Shown: one piece after another, positions 30,674-42,621 of the stretch
Numbering within the stretch: the first letter of the stretch is position 1
Layout: each line of letters begins with the position of its first letter
Origin: Pyrus communis
Lineage: Eukaryota; Streptophyta; Magnoliopsida; Rosales; Rosaceae
Direction: 5' to 3'
DNA: 64,000 bases
NCBI RefSeq assembly: GCF_963583255.1
Contig: NC_084806.1
Coordinates: forward strand, 22,300,317 to 22,364,316
Notes under the pieces: generated by a model
What the model was told of the DNA's origin: nothing
What the model saw: only the letters and a program-made list of their open reading frames with translations
Database searches by the model: none
Position numbers and translations under genes: made by a program

Positions 30674-32593
30674 TGATAGGAGCATATTTATGCGACTTAA
30701 ATGGCTTGTTCTCGTACATTTACGTTATGTTTCTTTAGTTATTTTAGTACTTTAAGCTATTTTCGTGTGTTTGTAGGTCCAAAGGGCTAAAGGAGCAAAA
30801 AGATGCATTTTGGAGACTTTTGGAGCACTTTTGGGCTAAGGACGGATAGCTTATGCTTGAAGCCAAAGTGTTGGACGAAATTGAAGACCTAATTGGAGCC
30901 AAAGTGTTGGAACCTTGTTCTCTTTAGTTTTAGGACATTTAAACCTTTCCTAATCCCAATCATGCCATGCATAACACACATCCATTCTAACACATTGTCA
31001 TTGCACATGCATTTCCTTCATTAGTTAACCCACATGCACTTATCACTTATCATCACCACATATCATATCACTTAATCACTTATCACTTATCATCACCACT
31101 TAACCACTTATCATATCATAACCACATATCATATCACTTATCACTTATCACTTAACATATCATCCACCTACTTCACCTACAACATCCACCTACTTCACCT
31201 ACAACATCCACTTCACCTACAACATCCACCTACTTCACCTACAACATCCACCTACTTCACCTACAAATGACATAGCCATATGTTCCCTCCACTACTCCTA
31301 TAAATACCCTTGCATTCATTCATTCATGATCATCTCATTTCATACACAACACACCACAAACACTTCCATTCCTTACCTTTGCCGTGAGTCCCCTTAGAAT
31401 CCAAAACCATCTTTCCATTTCCACCACTTCCCAACCCTCCAAACCACTCCTCTACCATTTCCATAATCCCCCAAACCTCACCTTAGACCTTGTGCTACAA
31501 TAACGAGGAAGATAAGAGGGCCTAAACGTTCATACAATTCAAGTTTGAGTTGTTGGAATGTTTAGGTGTTTCTTTGATTTCAAAGTTTAAATTCAATTCT
31601 CTTTGTTTTGTACGTATGAGGAATGGAAGAGAAGAGTGCCTAAACGTTCATACAATTCAAGTTTGAGTTGTTGGAATGTTTAGGTGTTTCTTTAATTTCA
31701 AAGTTATGAGGAAATAAACCCCCCTTTAGCTAGGGGGTGATTCGAAATATATGTTTATGCTTGCAATATGATTTGATTACTTTTAATTACGTTTCATAAG
31801 TTGTGAATTCAATTTGTTTAACTATTTGATTGATATCCTATTTATGTATGTTTATTGAGAATGAACGCTTAATTTTCATGCATGAATATGACGCTAGAAT
31901 ATAAGTGAGTTTCACATAATAGTTATGAACTTATATTCACAAGTAGTGGAGGTTGCTTATAAACAATCGCGTTAAACAAATTCTTGGCATAAGTTTCATG
32001 CAATCATAGTAACGAATGCCTCGTCAACACTTATAGTTTTCATGTTGCTTAATGATTCTTGCTTGTATCTCTATTATGCAATTCATGTAGGGAACTTGTG
32101 AGGAATGCTTTGGATTGTCGTATGCAATCATCCAATTCATTAACTTAAGGAAAACTTGACGGTTAATTTAAGCGGACCTAATTAACCCGGGGCGTTGAGA
32201 ATTCATGGTTTATTGAAAAGCAATTAGAAATCGTTTTGTATGCAAGTATAACATGTATAGAGATGAACCCCTTAGCTAGCTTCCCATCAATTCATTTCCG
32301 TCAAATCCATATTTACAATTTGTTTTGTTTCCAAGTATTCATTTTAGTTTAAATTCGTCCAAATCCAATTCCCCCCTATTTCGTTGAAGTCTTAGTCTTA
32401 ATCTTTCTTATTTTTAGTTTTGCTTTCTTCGAGCATTAAATAGTGTTTTATATTGTGTTTTTATGTTTTTAAGTCAATTTAGAAGGTTTTAGCAAGCCCT
32501 CCTAATCCCCGGTCTAGAACGATCCCTACTTGCACTTATACTACAATTTGACGAAAAGAGGGTTTAATTTGAGTGCGTATAAAACTCGCATCA
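30674..32593 (+). repeat. 3' LTR of E4
   Basis: 1,920 bp, five minisatellite units at about 31161-31266, TATA box 31299-31306, ending CGCATCA. Confidence 0.95.
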
Positions 32594-32598
32594 ATGAT
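32594..32598. repeat. Target-site duplication of E4, right copy
   Basis: ATGAT after the LTR end; E3 sequence resumes. Confidence 0.95.
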
Positions 32599-33686
32599 CA
32601 AAAGGAATTCATCTTTGAGTTATGCTTTTACTATGCTTCAAGAACAAAGGTATGGGTGGTCCTACTCTAGGCTAGGTGAGGATAATTGTGGGTTAACAAA
32701 GAAAGTAGGCTACACAAGGCTCAACGGGGTTAAATCCTACAAACAAATGAAATAGGGAAATATGGCAATTTGGCTATGGTGGTTACTACTAACTTCATCT
32801 TGAATATGTGTTATGCAATTCAATAACATGTTTTGAATGAAATTGGCATGAGTTCTAGTATTTGGAACTAAATGATGAAAAGCCTTCTAAGTAGTAACCA
32901 AGCAAAGAAAAATGAGATCATGCAACGACTTTTAGAAAACAACAATGCACAGATTTTAACTCTCCAAATAAACGTTTAGGCTCAAGTCTCACAAGGTTGT
33001 AGCATTAGTTTGAGTTCCTTCCTTCAAGCATGTTACAAAAACTAATTTTTTTTTTTTTTTTCTTTTTGATTACATGTGAAGTCATAAGTTATAACCACAA
33101 CCAAGCATAACAAAGAGTAAATCAAACTTTCATCCATGTTAATCATTCTCTTTAACAGTCATGCAATTACAAACCGAATCCTCATCATTGTGTTGGAAGG
33201 TACCCTAAGACACAAACAAACACACAAAAACAACTTAAAAACAACTCTTTTTGGGTTTTCAAAACAATTTTTTCTGGGATTTTCGGATTTTTAGAACAAC
33301 AAATACTAAAACACTCTAAAACGGCTTAAAAACACTTAAAAACAGCAAGAAACAACATTTGAAATTATGGGTGACAAAACCCAACATTTGAAATTATGGG
33401 TGACAAAACCCTATGAATTTGCATCAAAACACTTTGGTTACCCCCCCACACTTAAATCAAACATTGTCCTCAATGTTTCAAGCATAGACTCACACAAATA
33501 ACAAACAAACAAACAAAACAACATCTAACAACCTAACATGGCAGAAACAAAATCAACAACAAAGAGAAGAGTTTAGGAACGCAAATCTGGAATTGGAGTG
33601 CTTTCTCGGTCTTTCTTTGTTGAATGCATGGGTTGCCTCCCAAGTAGCGCTTGCTTTAACGTCGTACAGCCGGACGAAGACCTCAT
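32599..33686 (-). other. 3' non-coding region of E3, proximal part
   Basis: Minus-strand reading after integrase: AAGCGCTACTTGGGAGGCAA (33634-33653), a motif I associate with the region after integrase in Athila-like elements, then the conserved TAAACTCTTCTCTTTGTT block and a polypurine-like motif at about 33440-33455 (plus strand CCCCCCCACACTT). No gene. Confidence 0.75.
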
Positions 33687-36600
33687 TCACTCCTTACTAG
33701 GGCCCACGGCTTCCAAGGGTATGTCATCCACGGCATGCTCCACAAAGGTGTCATAATAGGGCTTTAAACGATGCCCGTTCACCTTGAATTCTTGTCCCGT
33801 TTTCAAGCTTTGGATTTGGACTGCACCATGAACAAAAACATTAGTAATAACAAATGGTCCAATCCACTTAGAACGTAACTTACCGGGAAATAAATGTAAA
33901 CGGGAATTGAACAATAGCACTTTCTGCCCAATTGAGAATGATTTCCCACGGATCATGTTGTCATGGAAAGCTTTGGTCTTTTGCTTGTAAATGCTTGCAT
34001 TATCGTACGCCTCGTGCCGTATTTCATCAAGCTCATTCAATTGGAATTTCCTAAGACTTCCCGCTTCATCTAAGTGCATGTTGAACTTCTTGACGGCCCA
34101 AAGAGCTTTATGCTCCAACTCCACGGGAAGATGGCACGCCTTGCCATAGACAAGTCTAAAAGGGGACATCCCAATGGGGGTTTTGTACGCCGTACGATAC
34201 GCCCAAAGTGCATCATCTAACCGTAAGCTCTAATCCTTCCTTGTTGGCCCAACGGTCTTCTCAAGTATTTGCTTGATCTCTCGGTTGGAAACCTCGGCTT
34301 GGCCATTCGTTTGAGGATGGTAAGGTGTAGAAACCTTATGGGTGACATGGTATTTCCTCAATAACGCTTCAATGGTCCGATTGCAAAAGTGTGACCCTCC
34401 ATCACTAATGATCACTCGTGGCATTCCAAACCTTGCAAAAATGTTAGTTCTAATAAAATCTGCAACCACTTTAGAATCATTAGTCCGGGTGGCCTTGGCT
34501 TCCACCCATTTTGACACATAATCAACTGCAAGCAAAATATACATGAAACCATACGATGAAGGGAAGGGACCCATAAAATTAATACCCCAAACATCAAAAA
34601 TTTCAACATTTAGGATAGAAACCTGCGGCATTTGGTCCCTTGCACTAATACCACCCATTCTTTGGCATTTATCACATGTTAGGCAAAACGTTCTAGCATC
34701 CTTAAAAATACTAGGCCAATAAAATCCACATTGTAACACTTTGAGGGCCGTGCGTTGTGTGCCAAAGTGCCCTCCACATGCATATGTATGACAAAAACTC
34801 AAAATTGAATGACATTCAGAATCATGCACACAACGACGTATAATCTGATCGGGGCAAAATTTCCATAAGTACGGATCATCCCACACATAAAACCGTGCAT
34901 CATGCCTAAGTTTATCACGTTGGTGCCTAGTGAACTCACTTGGAATACGTTTTGACACCAAAAAATTAACAATATCGGCATACCAAGGTGCACTAACCTT
35001 AATGGACAGCAATTGTTCATCGGGGAATGTCTCGGCAATGGGTAGGGCCTCTTCATTGTGCACCATTCGGCTTAGGTGGTCAGCCACCACGTTTTCACTT
35101 CCCTTCTTGTCCCGAATCTCTATGTCGAACTCTTGAAGTAACAACATCCATCGAATTAGGCGTGGCTTGGCCTCCTTTTTAGTGAGCAAGTACTTCAGAG
35201 CTGCATGATCAGTGAAAACAATTACTTTAGTGCCAATTAGATATGATCGAAATTTATCTAAAGCAAAGACAACGGCAAGAAGTTCTTTTTCCGTAGTGGA
35301 GTAGTTCAATTGTGCATCGTTCAATGTCCGTGAGGCGTAGTAGATGACATGCGGTCTCTTGTCCTTTCTTTGTCCTAAAACTGCTCCTAAAGCATAGTCG
35401 GACGCATCACACATGAGCTCAAAAGGTAGACTCCAATCCGGTGGAACAATGATGGGTGCCGTGGTCAACAACTCCTTAAGTTGGTTGAATGATGCCGTGC
35501 ACTCCTTGGTGAATTCAAACGTCACGTCTTTTTGTAGGAGTCGGCAAAGAGGTTGTGCAACCTTCGAGAAATCCTTGATAAACCTACGATAAAATCCTGC
35601 ATGGCCAAGAAAAGAACGAACCTCTCTAACCGAAGTTGGAGAGGGTAAGTGACGTACAAGATCTATTTTCGACTTATCAACCTCAATACCGTTTTCAGAG
35701 ACTATATGACCTAAAACTATGCCTTGTTTAACCATGAAATGACATTTTTCCCAATTAAGAATAAGGTTAGTTTCAACGCAACGTTTTAAGATTAAACTAA
35801 GATTATGCAAGCAACCATCAAAAGAATCACCAAACACGCTAAAATCATCCATAAATACTTCAATGATTTTCTCAACATAATCAGAAAATATGCTCATCAT
35901 GCATCGTTGAAATGTAGCAGGTGCATTACATAAACCAAAAGGCATGCGACGATATGCAAAAGTACCGAAGGGGCATGTAAAAGTGGTTTTTTCTTGATCT
36001 TCGGGTGTTATGACAATTTGATTATAACCAGAATAACCATCAAGAAAACAATAGAAAGCATAACCGGCTAACCTCTCAAGCATTTGGTCGATGAACGGCA
36101 ATGGGAAGTGATCCTTCCTTGTTGCGGCGTTTAGCTTCCTATAATCGATGCACACCCTCCAACCGGTTTGAATGCATTGAGGAACAAGTTCATTCTCGGC
36201 ATTTGCAACCACAGTCACTCCAGATTTCTTCGGAACACATTGCACGGGTGAGACCCACTTACTATCCGAGATTGGATAGATTACTCCACAATCCAAAAGC
36301 TTGATTACCTCCTTCTTCACAACTTCCATCATCGGAGGGTTGAGACGGCGTTGAGCCTCTCTGGATGTTTTGGACCCTTCCTCTAGAAGTATGCGATGCA
36401 TGCATGTAGTAGGGCTAATTCCCTTGATGTCGGCCAAGGTCCATCCAATTGCTGTTTTGTACTCCTTAAGCACTCGTACCAATTTGCTCTCTTCTCGTGC
36501 CGTGAGTGAGGATGAAATAATGACGGGCAACGTGTCATCCTCGCCCAAGAAAACGTACTTCAAATGACTAGGCAACGGCTTAAGTTCAAGTGTAGGTGGC

Positions 36601-38498
36601 TGCACAACTGAGGGAAGCATTTTATTAGCCGAAACTGAACTTAAAATAGGGTCCGAATACTTACCCGATTGTAATGGCAATGACTCAAGGGCAGCCACCA
36701 TCTCAATAATATCCTCATTAGGGGGCACGGCCAAGGATTCCTCATGCATGCCGTGGGGTTCCTTGGTGGTTGTTTCCATGTTTTGCATGTTCCTTCCTTG
36801 TGCAATGACCAATTCAAGTGCATCATCCTTCAAATTGTCCAAATAGTCCTGCGCCAAAGAGTTAATTATATCAATAGCAAAACACGAATGATTCTCACTA
36901 GGGTACTTCATAGAATCAGAAAGATTGAAATTAATAACTTCCCCATCAAATTCCATGGTCAAAGTGCCATTATATACGTCAATCTTCGTACGAGCAGTTT
37001 TCATGAATGGCCTTCCGAGGAGGATGGGCAATGAAGGGGCATGGTCCGATTCATCCATCTCAAGTACGTAGAAGTCCGCCGGGAAGATCAAATGATTAAC
37101 CTGCACTAACACATCTTCCAAAACTCCCTTTGGATAGGCATTAGATCTATCGGCTAATTGTATGATCACACCATCGTTTTTTAACGCTCCTAGGTTCATA
37201 GATGCATAAATTGAATATGGCATGACATTTATAGATGCACCTAGGTCTAACATGGCAGATTCAAACCTAGAATTACCAATAACACACGGAATTGTAAAAC
37301 TACCCGGATCTTTGCATTTTGGGGGCAGCTTGCGTTGTAAGATGGCTGAGACGTTTTCACCTACTTTGACCACCTCCTTGGTCGAAATCCTCCTCCCATT
37401 GGTGCAAAGTTCCTTCAAGAACTTGGCGTACCTCGGGACTTGCTTGATTGCATCCAAAAGGGGGATATTAACTTGAACTTTCCGAAACGTCTCCAAAATG
37501 TCCTTTTCCGCTTCTTCTTTCTTTGTTTGCTTAAATCTACTAGGAAAAGGAACATTCGCAGGAAAATCATTAGTAGGAACCGAACTTGACACGTTCTTAC
37601 CTTTATTGGATGAATTGGACGACTTGGGATCACTTGGAACTTGCGGCACATTTGGTTCCACCTTGGCCGTGAGTGGCCTTTGCTCCTCCTCTTCAATTCT
37701 CAACTCGTCCTCCTCGTTGGAACGTGATTTGGATGGGTTGAGGTCAGATCCGACTTGCTTTCCACTTCGCAAATGCATAGCTTTTGCAGATTCGAATCCA
37801 CCTTTCGGATTGACCACCGTTGAGCTAGGCAACCTTCCTTGCTCACGAAATTGCCCCATGAACTCGGCAATCTGTCCCACTTGCTTCTCCAAGTTGTCCA
37901 CCCTTTTGTCTTGGATTTGTCTCTCTTTGTTTTGAGTTTGGACTTCCTGCGTCAAAGTAGTGAGTAATTGAAAAATCTTATCATTATCACTTGAATTACC
38001 TACATTGCTTTGGGCAGGTTGTGCTTGGGCTTGTGGTGGTGCCAACGGCTTTTGATAGAAACCCGGGGGTTGTTGCCTAAATCCGCTTTGTTGTTGACCT
38101 TGTTGGGGGTCTCGCCATTTGAAATTCGGATGATCACGCCAACCGGGATTGTAAGTATTAGAAAACGGATCACCACGTGTTTGGTATTGGTTGCCATATC
38201 CCACGGCATTGAGTGTCTCCCACCCTCCATTCTCGATCAATTGTGGGCATTTGTCCGTAGGGTGTCCTTGCATGGAGCATACGCCACAAGAAGCTACGGT
38301 TTTGACTTTTGGACCTTCCACCACCTGAGAAAGCAACGTAGTAAGGTTAGCCATTTGATTTTGAAGTTCGGTTATGGTACTTACCTCATTGACTTGGTGT
38401 TGCCGTGGGGTACTCCTCTGTCCAACGCCTTCGTATTGTTGAGCATTCAATGCTCGATTAGCAATCAAGGTCTTTGCAGCCGTGGGGGTCTTGTCCAC
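33687..38498 (-). pseudogene. Athila gag-pol polyprotein of E3, disabled
   Basis: Numbering from the ATG at 38519, whose first seven codons are LTR sequence of E5. Residues 8-77 are C-terminal gag. The zinc knuckle is C78-X2-C81-X4-H86-X4-C91. The linker is at about 110-400, protease with DLGAS at 425-429 and LLGRPF at 500-505, RT with Asp827 and FMDD at 889-892, RNase H with Asp1038, Glu1077 and Asp1104. The integrase zinc finger is H1244, H1251, C1282, C1285. In the integrase core the first catalytic position is Asn1314 instead of Asp (codon at 34580-34578), while Asp1373 and Glu1409 keep the 35-residue spacing. A TAG at 34232-34230 stops the frame; the same frame continues to 33687 with the integrase C-terminus ([14 protein letters not shown]). 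N-terminal gag is missing. No chromodomain or env-like ORF is seen. Confidence 0.92.
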
Positions 38499-40417
38499 TG
38501 ATGCGTGATTTATACGCACACAAATTAAACCCTCTTTTCGTCAAATTGTAGTAAGTATATAAGTAGGGATCGTTCTGGACCGGGGATTAGGAGGGATTGT
38601 TAATCACTTGGATTTGACTCAAAAACGTAAAAACGTAATAATAAACACTAAACTAGACTCAAAGAATGTAAAACTAAACTTTAAAACACTAAGACAAACC
38701 AAAGACTCAAAATGCTTTTAAAAACACAAACTAAAATGATTTCTAACTAAATTGACATTAAAGTAAAGGGGGATTTAAGTTTATACGAAATTAAATTAAA
38801 TGAACAAATTAAAACAGAATGTAAATATGAAATTGATGAAATAGAATGGATGAATGCTAGCTAAGGGGGTCATCTCCACATATGTTACACTTGCATAATA
38901 AAAAGATTTCCAATTACATTTCAATAAATTATGAATTCTCATCACCCCGGGTTAATTAGCTCCGCTTAAATTAACCGTCAAGTTTTCCTTAAGTTAATGA
39001 ATTGGATGGGTTAGCGCAACGCAATTCACTACATTCTCCAAAAGTCCTTTACGTGAACAGCACAATAAAGATACAATCAAAGATCATTAAGCATTAAGAA
39101 AACTATAAGTGTTGACGAGGCATTCGTTACTATGATGAGCATGAAACTCGTGCCAAGAATTCATTTAACGCGATTGTTTATAAGCAACCTCCACTACTTG
39201 TTAATATAAGTTCATAACGATTAGGTGAAACTCACTTATATTCTAGCGTCATATTCATGCATGAAAATTAAGCGTGCACTCTCAATAAACATACATAAAT
39301 AAGTTATCAATCAAACGGTTAAACAAATTGAATCCACAACTTATGAAACGCAATTAGAAGTAATCAAATCAAAATGCAAGCATAAACATTTATTTCGAAT
39401 CCCCCCCTAGCCAAGGGGGGTTTAGTTCCTCATGGTACAAAACAAAGAGAATCAAAGAAACACCTAAACATTCCAACAACTCAAACTTGAATTGTATGAA
39501 CGTTTAGGCCCTCTTCTCTTCCATGCCTCATTCGTACAAAACAAAGAGTATTGAAATTAAACATAGAAATCAAAGAAGCACCTAAACATTCTAACAACTC
39601 AAACTTGAATTGTATGAACGTTTAGGCATTCTTCTCTTCCTCTTCGTTGTAGCACAAGGTCTAGGGATAGTTTGATGGTGTGAATGGTTTGGGGAGTGGT
39701 GGAGGAATGGAAGAGGAGTTGTGGAGATGGAAGGATGGTGTTTGGATTTGTAGGGGAAGGGGGACTTACGGCAATGAGGGAATGGAAGTGTTTGTGGTGT
39801 GTTGTGTATGAAAAATGAGATCCCCCTGAATGAATGAATGCAAGGGTATTTATAGGAGTAGTGGAGGGAACATATGGCTATGTCATTTGTAGGTGAAGTA
39901 GGTGGATGTTGTAGGTGAAGTAGGTGAAGTAGGTGGATGTTGTAGGTGAAGGTGAAGTAGGTGGATGTTGTAGGTGAAGTAGGTGAAGTAGGTGGATGTT
40001 GTAGGTGAAGTAGTTTGTGAAAACATGTGAATGCATGTGTTGATGAATGATAAGTGGTTATGATAAGTGGTAAGTGATATGCGGTGTGTGATAAGTGGGA
40101 GTGTGGAATGTTGGAATGTTATGCACGGCTAAGGATAAAGAAAAGGTTTAAATGTCCTAAAACTAAAGGGAACAAGGTTCCAACACTTTGGTCTTTAATT
40201 AGGTCTTCAATTTCGTCCAACACTTTGGCTTCAAGCATAAGCTATCCGTCCTTAGCCCAAAAGTGCTCCAAAAGTCTCCAAAATGCATCTTTTTGCTCCT
40301 TTAGCCCTTTGGACCTACAAACACACGAAAATAGCTTAAAGTACTAAAATAACTAAAGAAACATAACGTAAATGCACGAGAACAAGCTATTTAAGTCGCA
40401 TGAATATGCTCCTATCA
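38499..40417 (-). repeat. 3' LTR of E5
   Basis: 1,919 bp with both termini intact (TGATGCG on the plus strand at 38499, CTATCA at 40417). Its minisatellite at about 39888-40015 is rearranged, with GTAGGTGAAG doublets. The U3 between 40016 and 40150 is shorter than in the main type. Confidence 0.92.
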
Positions 40418-41545
40418 AATACCCCCACACTTATCTTTTGCTAGTCCTCGAGCAAAACAAAACAAAAGAACACGAAACTAGACAAACGAACAAAACACAA
40501 CCTACACCTTCCAACAATCGTCTCACGGATTTCCAATGCACAAGACAAGTTAAAAATCATTATTCCCATAGATTTTAGTCATCTTCACACTTGAATACAT
40601 TCTTAATCATAGTCACCACATACTATTTCACAATTAAGCATTTAAAACCATGTTTTGAATGTAGTAACATGCCTTAGAGAATTTGCTCAAATCCTTACAA
40701 GATATGCTCTCGTTTTTCACACAGATTTTCTGACTACACACCCTAAACTAGTTATATGTGAGAAGATTGATGTAATCATAAAAACAAACACTCACATATA
40801 TGTATTTCAAAGGAAGCAATTTCTGGAGTTAATAAGCATGTTTAGATATGATCTCATGAATGGAATGCTACTATTTAGACGCGAGAACCAGTGATACCAT
40901 ATGCTCATACCAAGTTCAAACTCCACAAATTGAAATACACAACACTCAAGATAGAAGTCAAGGGTTGTAACGGGGCTTGGGGTATGTGGATAACAAAGAA
41001 GGGATATGGAAAACAAAGGTTTTTAAAGAAATAGTGAGCAAAGCATTTGAATCAACTTAGAATTCACTTTTGAATGAAAACTCAACTTTTGAACAAAAGG
41101 GGAGAATTTAGACAATTTACACCCAGAATTGGTGTTTTGGAACTTTCTTCAATCACTTATTCTTTCATTTTTTTCTTTTCTCTTTTTTTTTTTTTTTTTT
41201 TTCTTTTCTTTTGAATCTCAAAACATCAACACTTAAACATTCTCTCCCCCACACTTATTTTCTTTCATAATGCAACTCAAAAGGAATTCAATTAAGTCAT
41301 GCTCACTATCTTTTAAGAACAAGGGTGGGGATTGTCCTAAACTAGGCTAGGTGAGGAAAATGTGGGTAAACAAAGAATAAAGGCTAAACAAGGCTCAACG
41401 GGGTTAAAACTTACAACATATACGAAGTATGGGAAGTAAGGCTATTTGGCTATGGTGGTGGTCACTGCACAACTTCTTCTTGAATATGTGTTATGCAAAT
41501 CAATAACATGCTTTGAATGAAATGGGCATGAGTTCTAGCATTTGG
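40418..41545 (-). other. 3' non-coding region of E5, containing the empty site of E1
   Basis: Polypurine tract 40418-40435. At 40998-41010 the sequence AAGGGATATGGAAAAC is uninterrupted, exactly where E1 sits in paralogous E2. A second polypurine-like motif lies near 41243-41256. Homology to the family stops at about 41545. Confidence 0.82.
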
Positions 41546-41548
41546 TGG

Positions 41549-42509
41549 TCTCTTTGTTTTGTACCATGAGGAACTAAACCCCCCTTGGCTAGGGGGGGAT
41601 TCGAAAGAAATGTTTATGCTTGCATTTTGATTTGATTACTTCTAATTGCGTTTCATAAGTTGTGGATTCAATTTGTTTAACCGTTTGATTGATAACTTAT
41701 TTATGTATGTTTATTGAGAGTGCACGCTTAATTTTCATGCATGAATATGACGCTAGAATATAAGTGAGTTTCACCTAATCGTTATGAACTTATATTCACA
41801 AGTAGTGGAGGTTGCTTATAAACAATCGCGTTAAATGAATTCTTGGCACGAGTTTCATGCTCATCATAGTAACGAATGCCTCGTCAACACTTATAGTTTT
41901 CATAATGCTTAATGATCTTTGATTGTATCTTTATTATGCTGTTCACGTAAAGGACTTTTGGAGAATGTAGTGAATTGCGTTGCGCTAACCCATCCAATTC
42001 ATTAACTTAAGGAAAACTTGACGGTTAATTTAAGAGGACCTAATTAACTTGGGGTGATGAGAATTCATAATTTATTGAAATGTAATTGGAAATCTTTTTA
42101 TTATGCAAGTGTAACATATGTGGAGATGACCCCCTTAGCTAGCCTTCATTCCATTCAATTCTATCACACATTCACATTTACATTTTGCTTTAATTTACAA
42201 TCTGTACATTTAGTTTAATTTCGTAAAAATCTAAATCCCCCTTTACTTTAATGTCAATTTAGTTAGAAATCATTTTAGTTTGTGTTTTTAAAAGCATTTT
42301 GAGTCTTTGGTTTGTCTTAGTGTTTTAAAGTTTAGTTTTACATTCTTTGAGTCTAGTTTAGTGTTTATTATTATATTTTTACGTTTTTGAGTCAAATCCA
42401 AGTGATTAACAATCCCTCCTAATCCCCAGTCCAGAACGATCCCTACTTATACTTATACTACAATTGTCAAAAAGAGGGTTTAATTTGTGCGCGTAAAAAT
42501 CTCGCATCA
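41549..42509 (+). repeat. 5' LTR remnant of E6
   Basis: Starts at TCTCTTTGTTTTGTACC in R and ends CGCATCA. U3 and the TATA box are missing, so this copy has no promoter of its own at the 5' end. Hairpin with a six-C/seven-G stem near 41577-41599. Confidence 0.9.
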
Positions 42510-42514
42510 AATTT

Positions 42515-42532
42515 TGGCGCCGTTGCCGGGGA
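42515..42532 (+). other. Primer binding site (tRNA-Asp), E6
   Basis: TGGCGCCGTTGCCGGGGA, five bases after the LTR. Confidence 0.93.
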
Positions 42533-42621
42533 TTAGAAAATTTGCTAATCCCTTGGATTGTTTGTTTCTGTATTGTCTTTTAGATTTAGTTTTTATTTGT
42601 GTTTTGTTTGTTAAGAACAAC

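Larger units (their letters stand above)
21378..32593 (+). mobile_element. E4: complete non-autonomous Athila-like element (subfamily B gag)
   Basis: 5' LTR 21378-22000 plus 24033-25334, interrupted by solo LTR S1; PBS 25340-25357; gag-like ORF 25516-26850; oligo(A) junction; antisense ORF 27592-26921; candidate exon 28503-28564; polypurine tract 30659-30673; 3' LTR 30674-32593. Flanked by ATGAT. With S1 and its duplication removed, both LTRs are 1,920 bp and I found no difference in the parts I aligned by eye. It lies inside E3 in the opposite orientation. Confidence 0.95.
19140..38498 (-). mobile_element. E3: degraded autonomous Athila element, split by E4 and cut by E5
   Basis: On the minus strand: a gag-pol pseudogene from 38498 to 33687, a 3' region 33686-32594 and 21377-20435, a polypurine tract, and the 3' LTR fragment 20434-19140. 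E4 is inserted at 21378-32593. The 5' LTR, PBS and N-terminal gag are missing: E5's 3' LTR starts at 38499 within gag. The remaining LTR belongs to the divergent subfamily also seen at 1-1299. This is the only pol in the window and shows what the enzyme source of the non-autonomous copies looked like. Confidence 0.85.
38499..41545 (-). mobile_element. E5: truncated minus-strand element inserted in E3 gag
   Basis: 3' LTR 38499-40417, polypurine tract and 3' non-coding region 40418-41545, then an abrupt end at the junction with E6. Everything upstream (pol or cassette, gag, 5' LTR) is lost. The base block before the LTR is TCCAC (38494-38498); the matching duplicate is not found, in line with the deletion. 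Confidence 0.85.

Noticed and set aside
32599..33686. An envelope-like ORF after pol, as found in some Athila elements
   Set aside because: No ORF longer than short fragments lies between integrase and the 3' LTR in E3, and no signal or membrane segment is seen.
33687..34169. A separate integrase C-terminal gene
   Set aside because: It lies in the same frame as the upstream polyprotein and is separated only by one TAG; it is the end of the same pseudogene.
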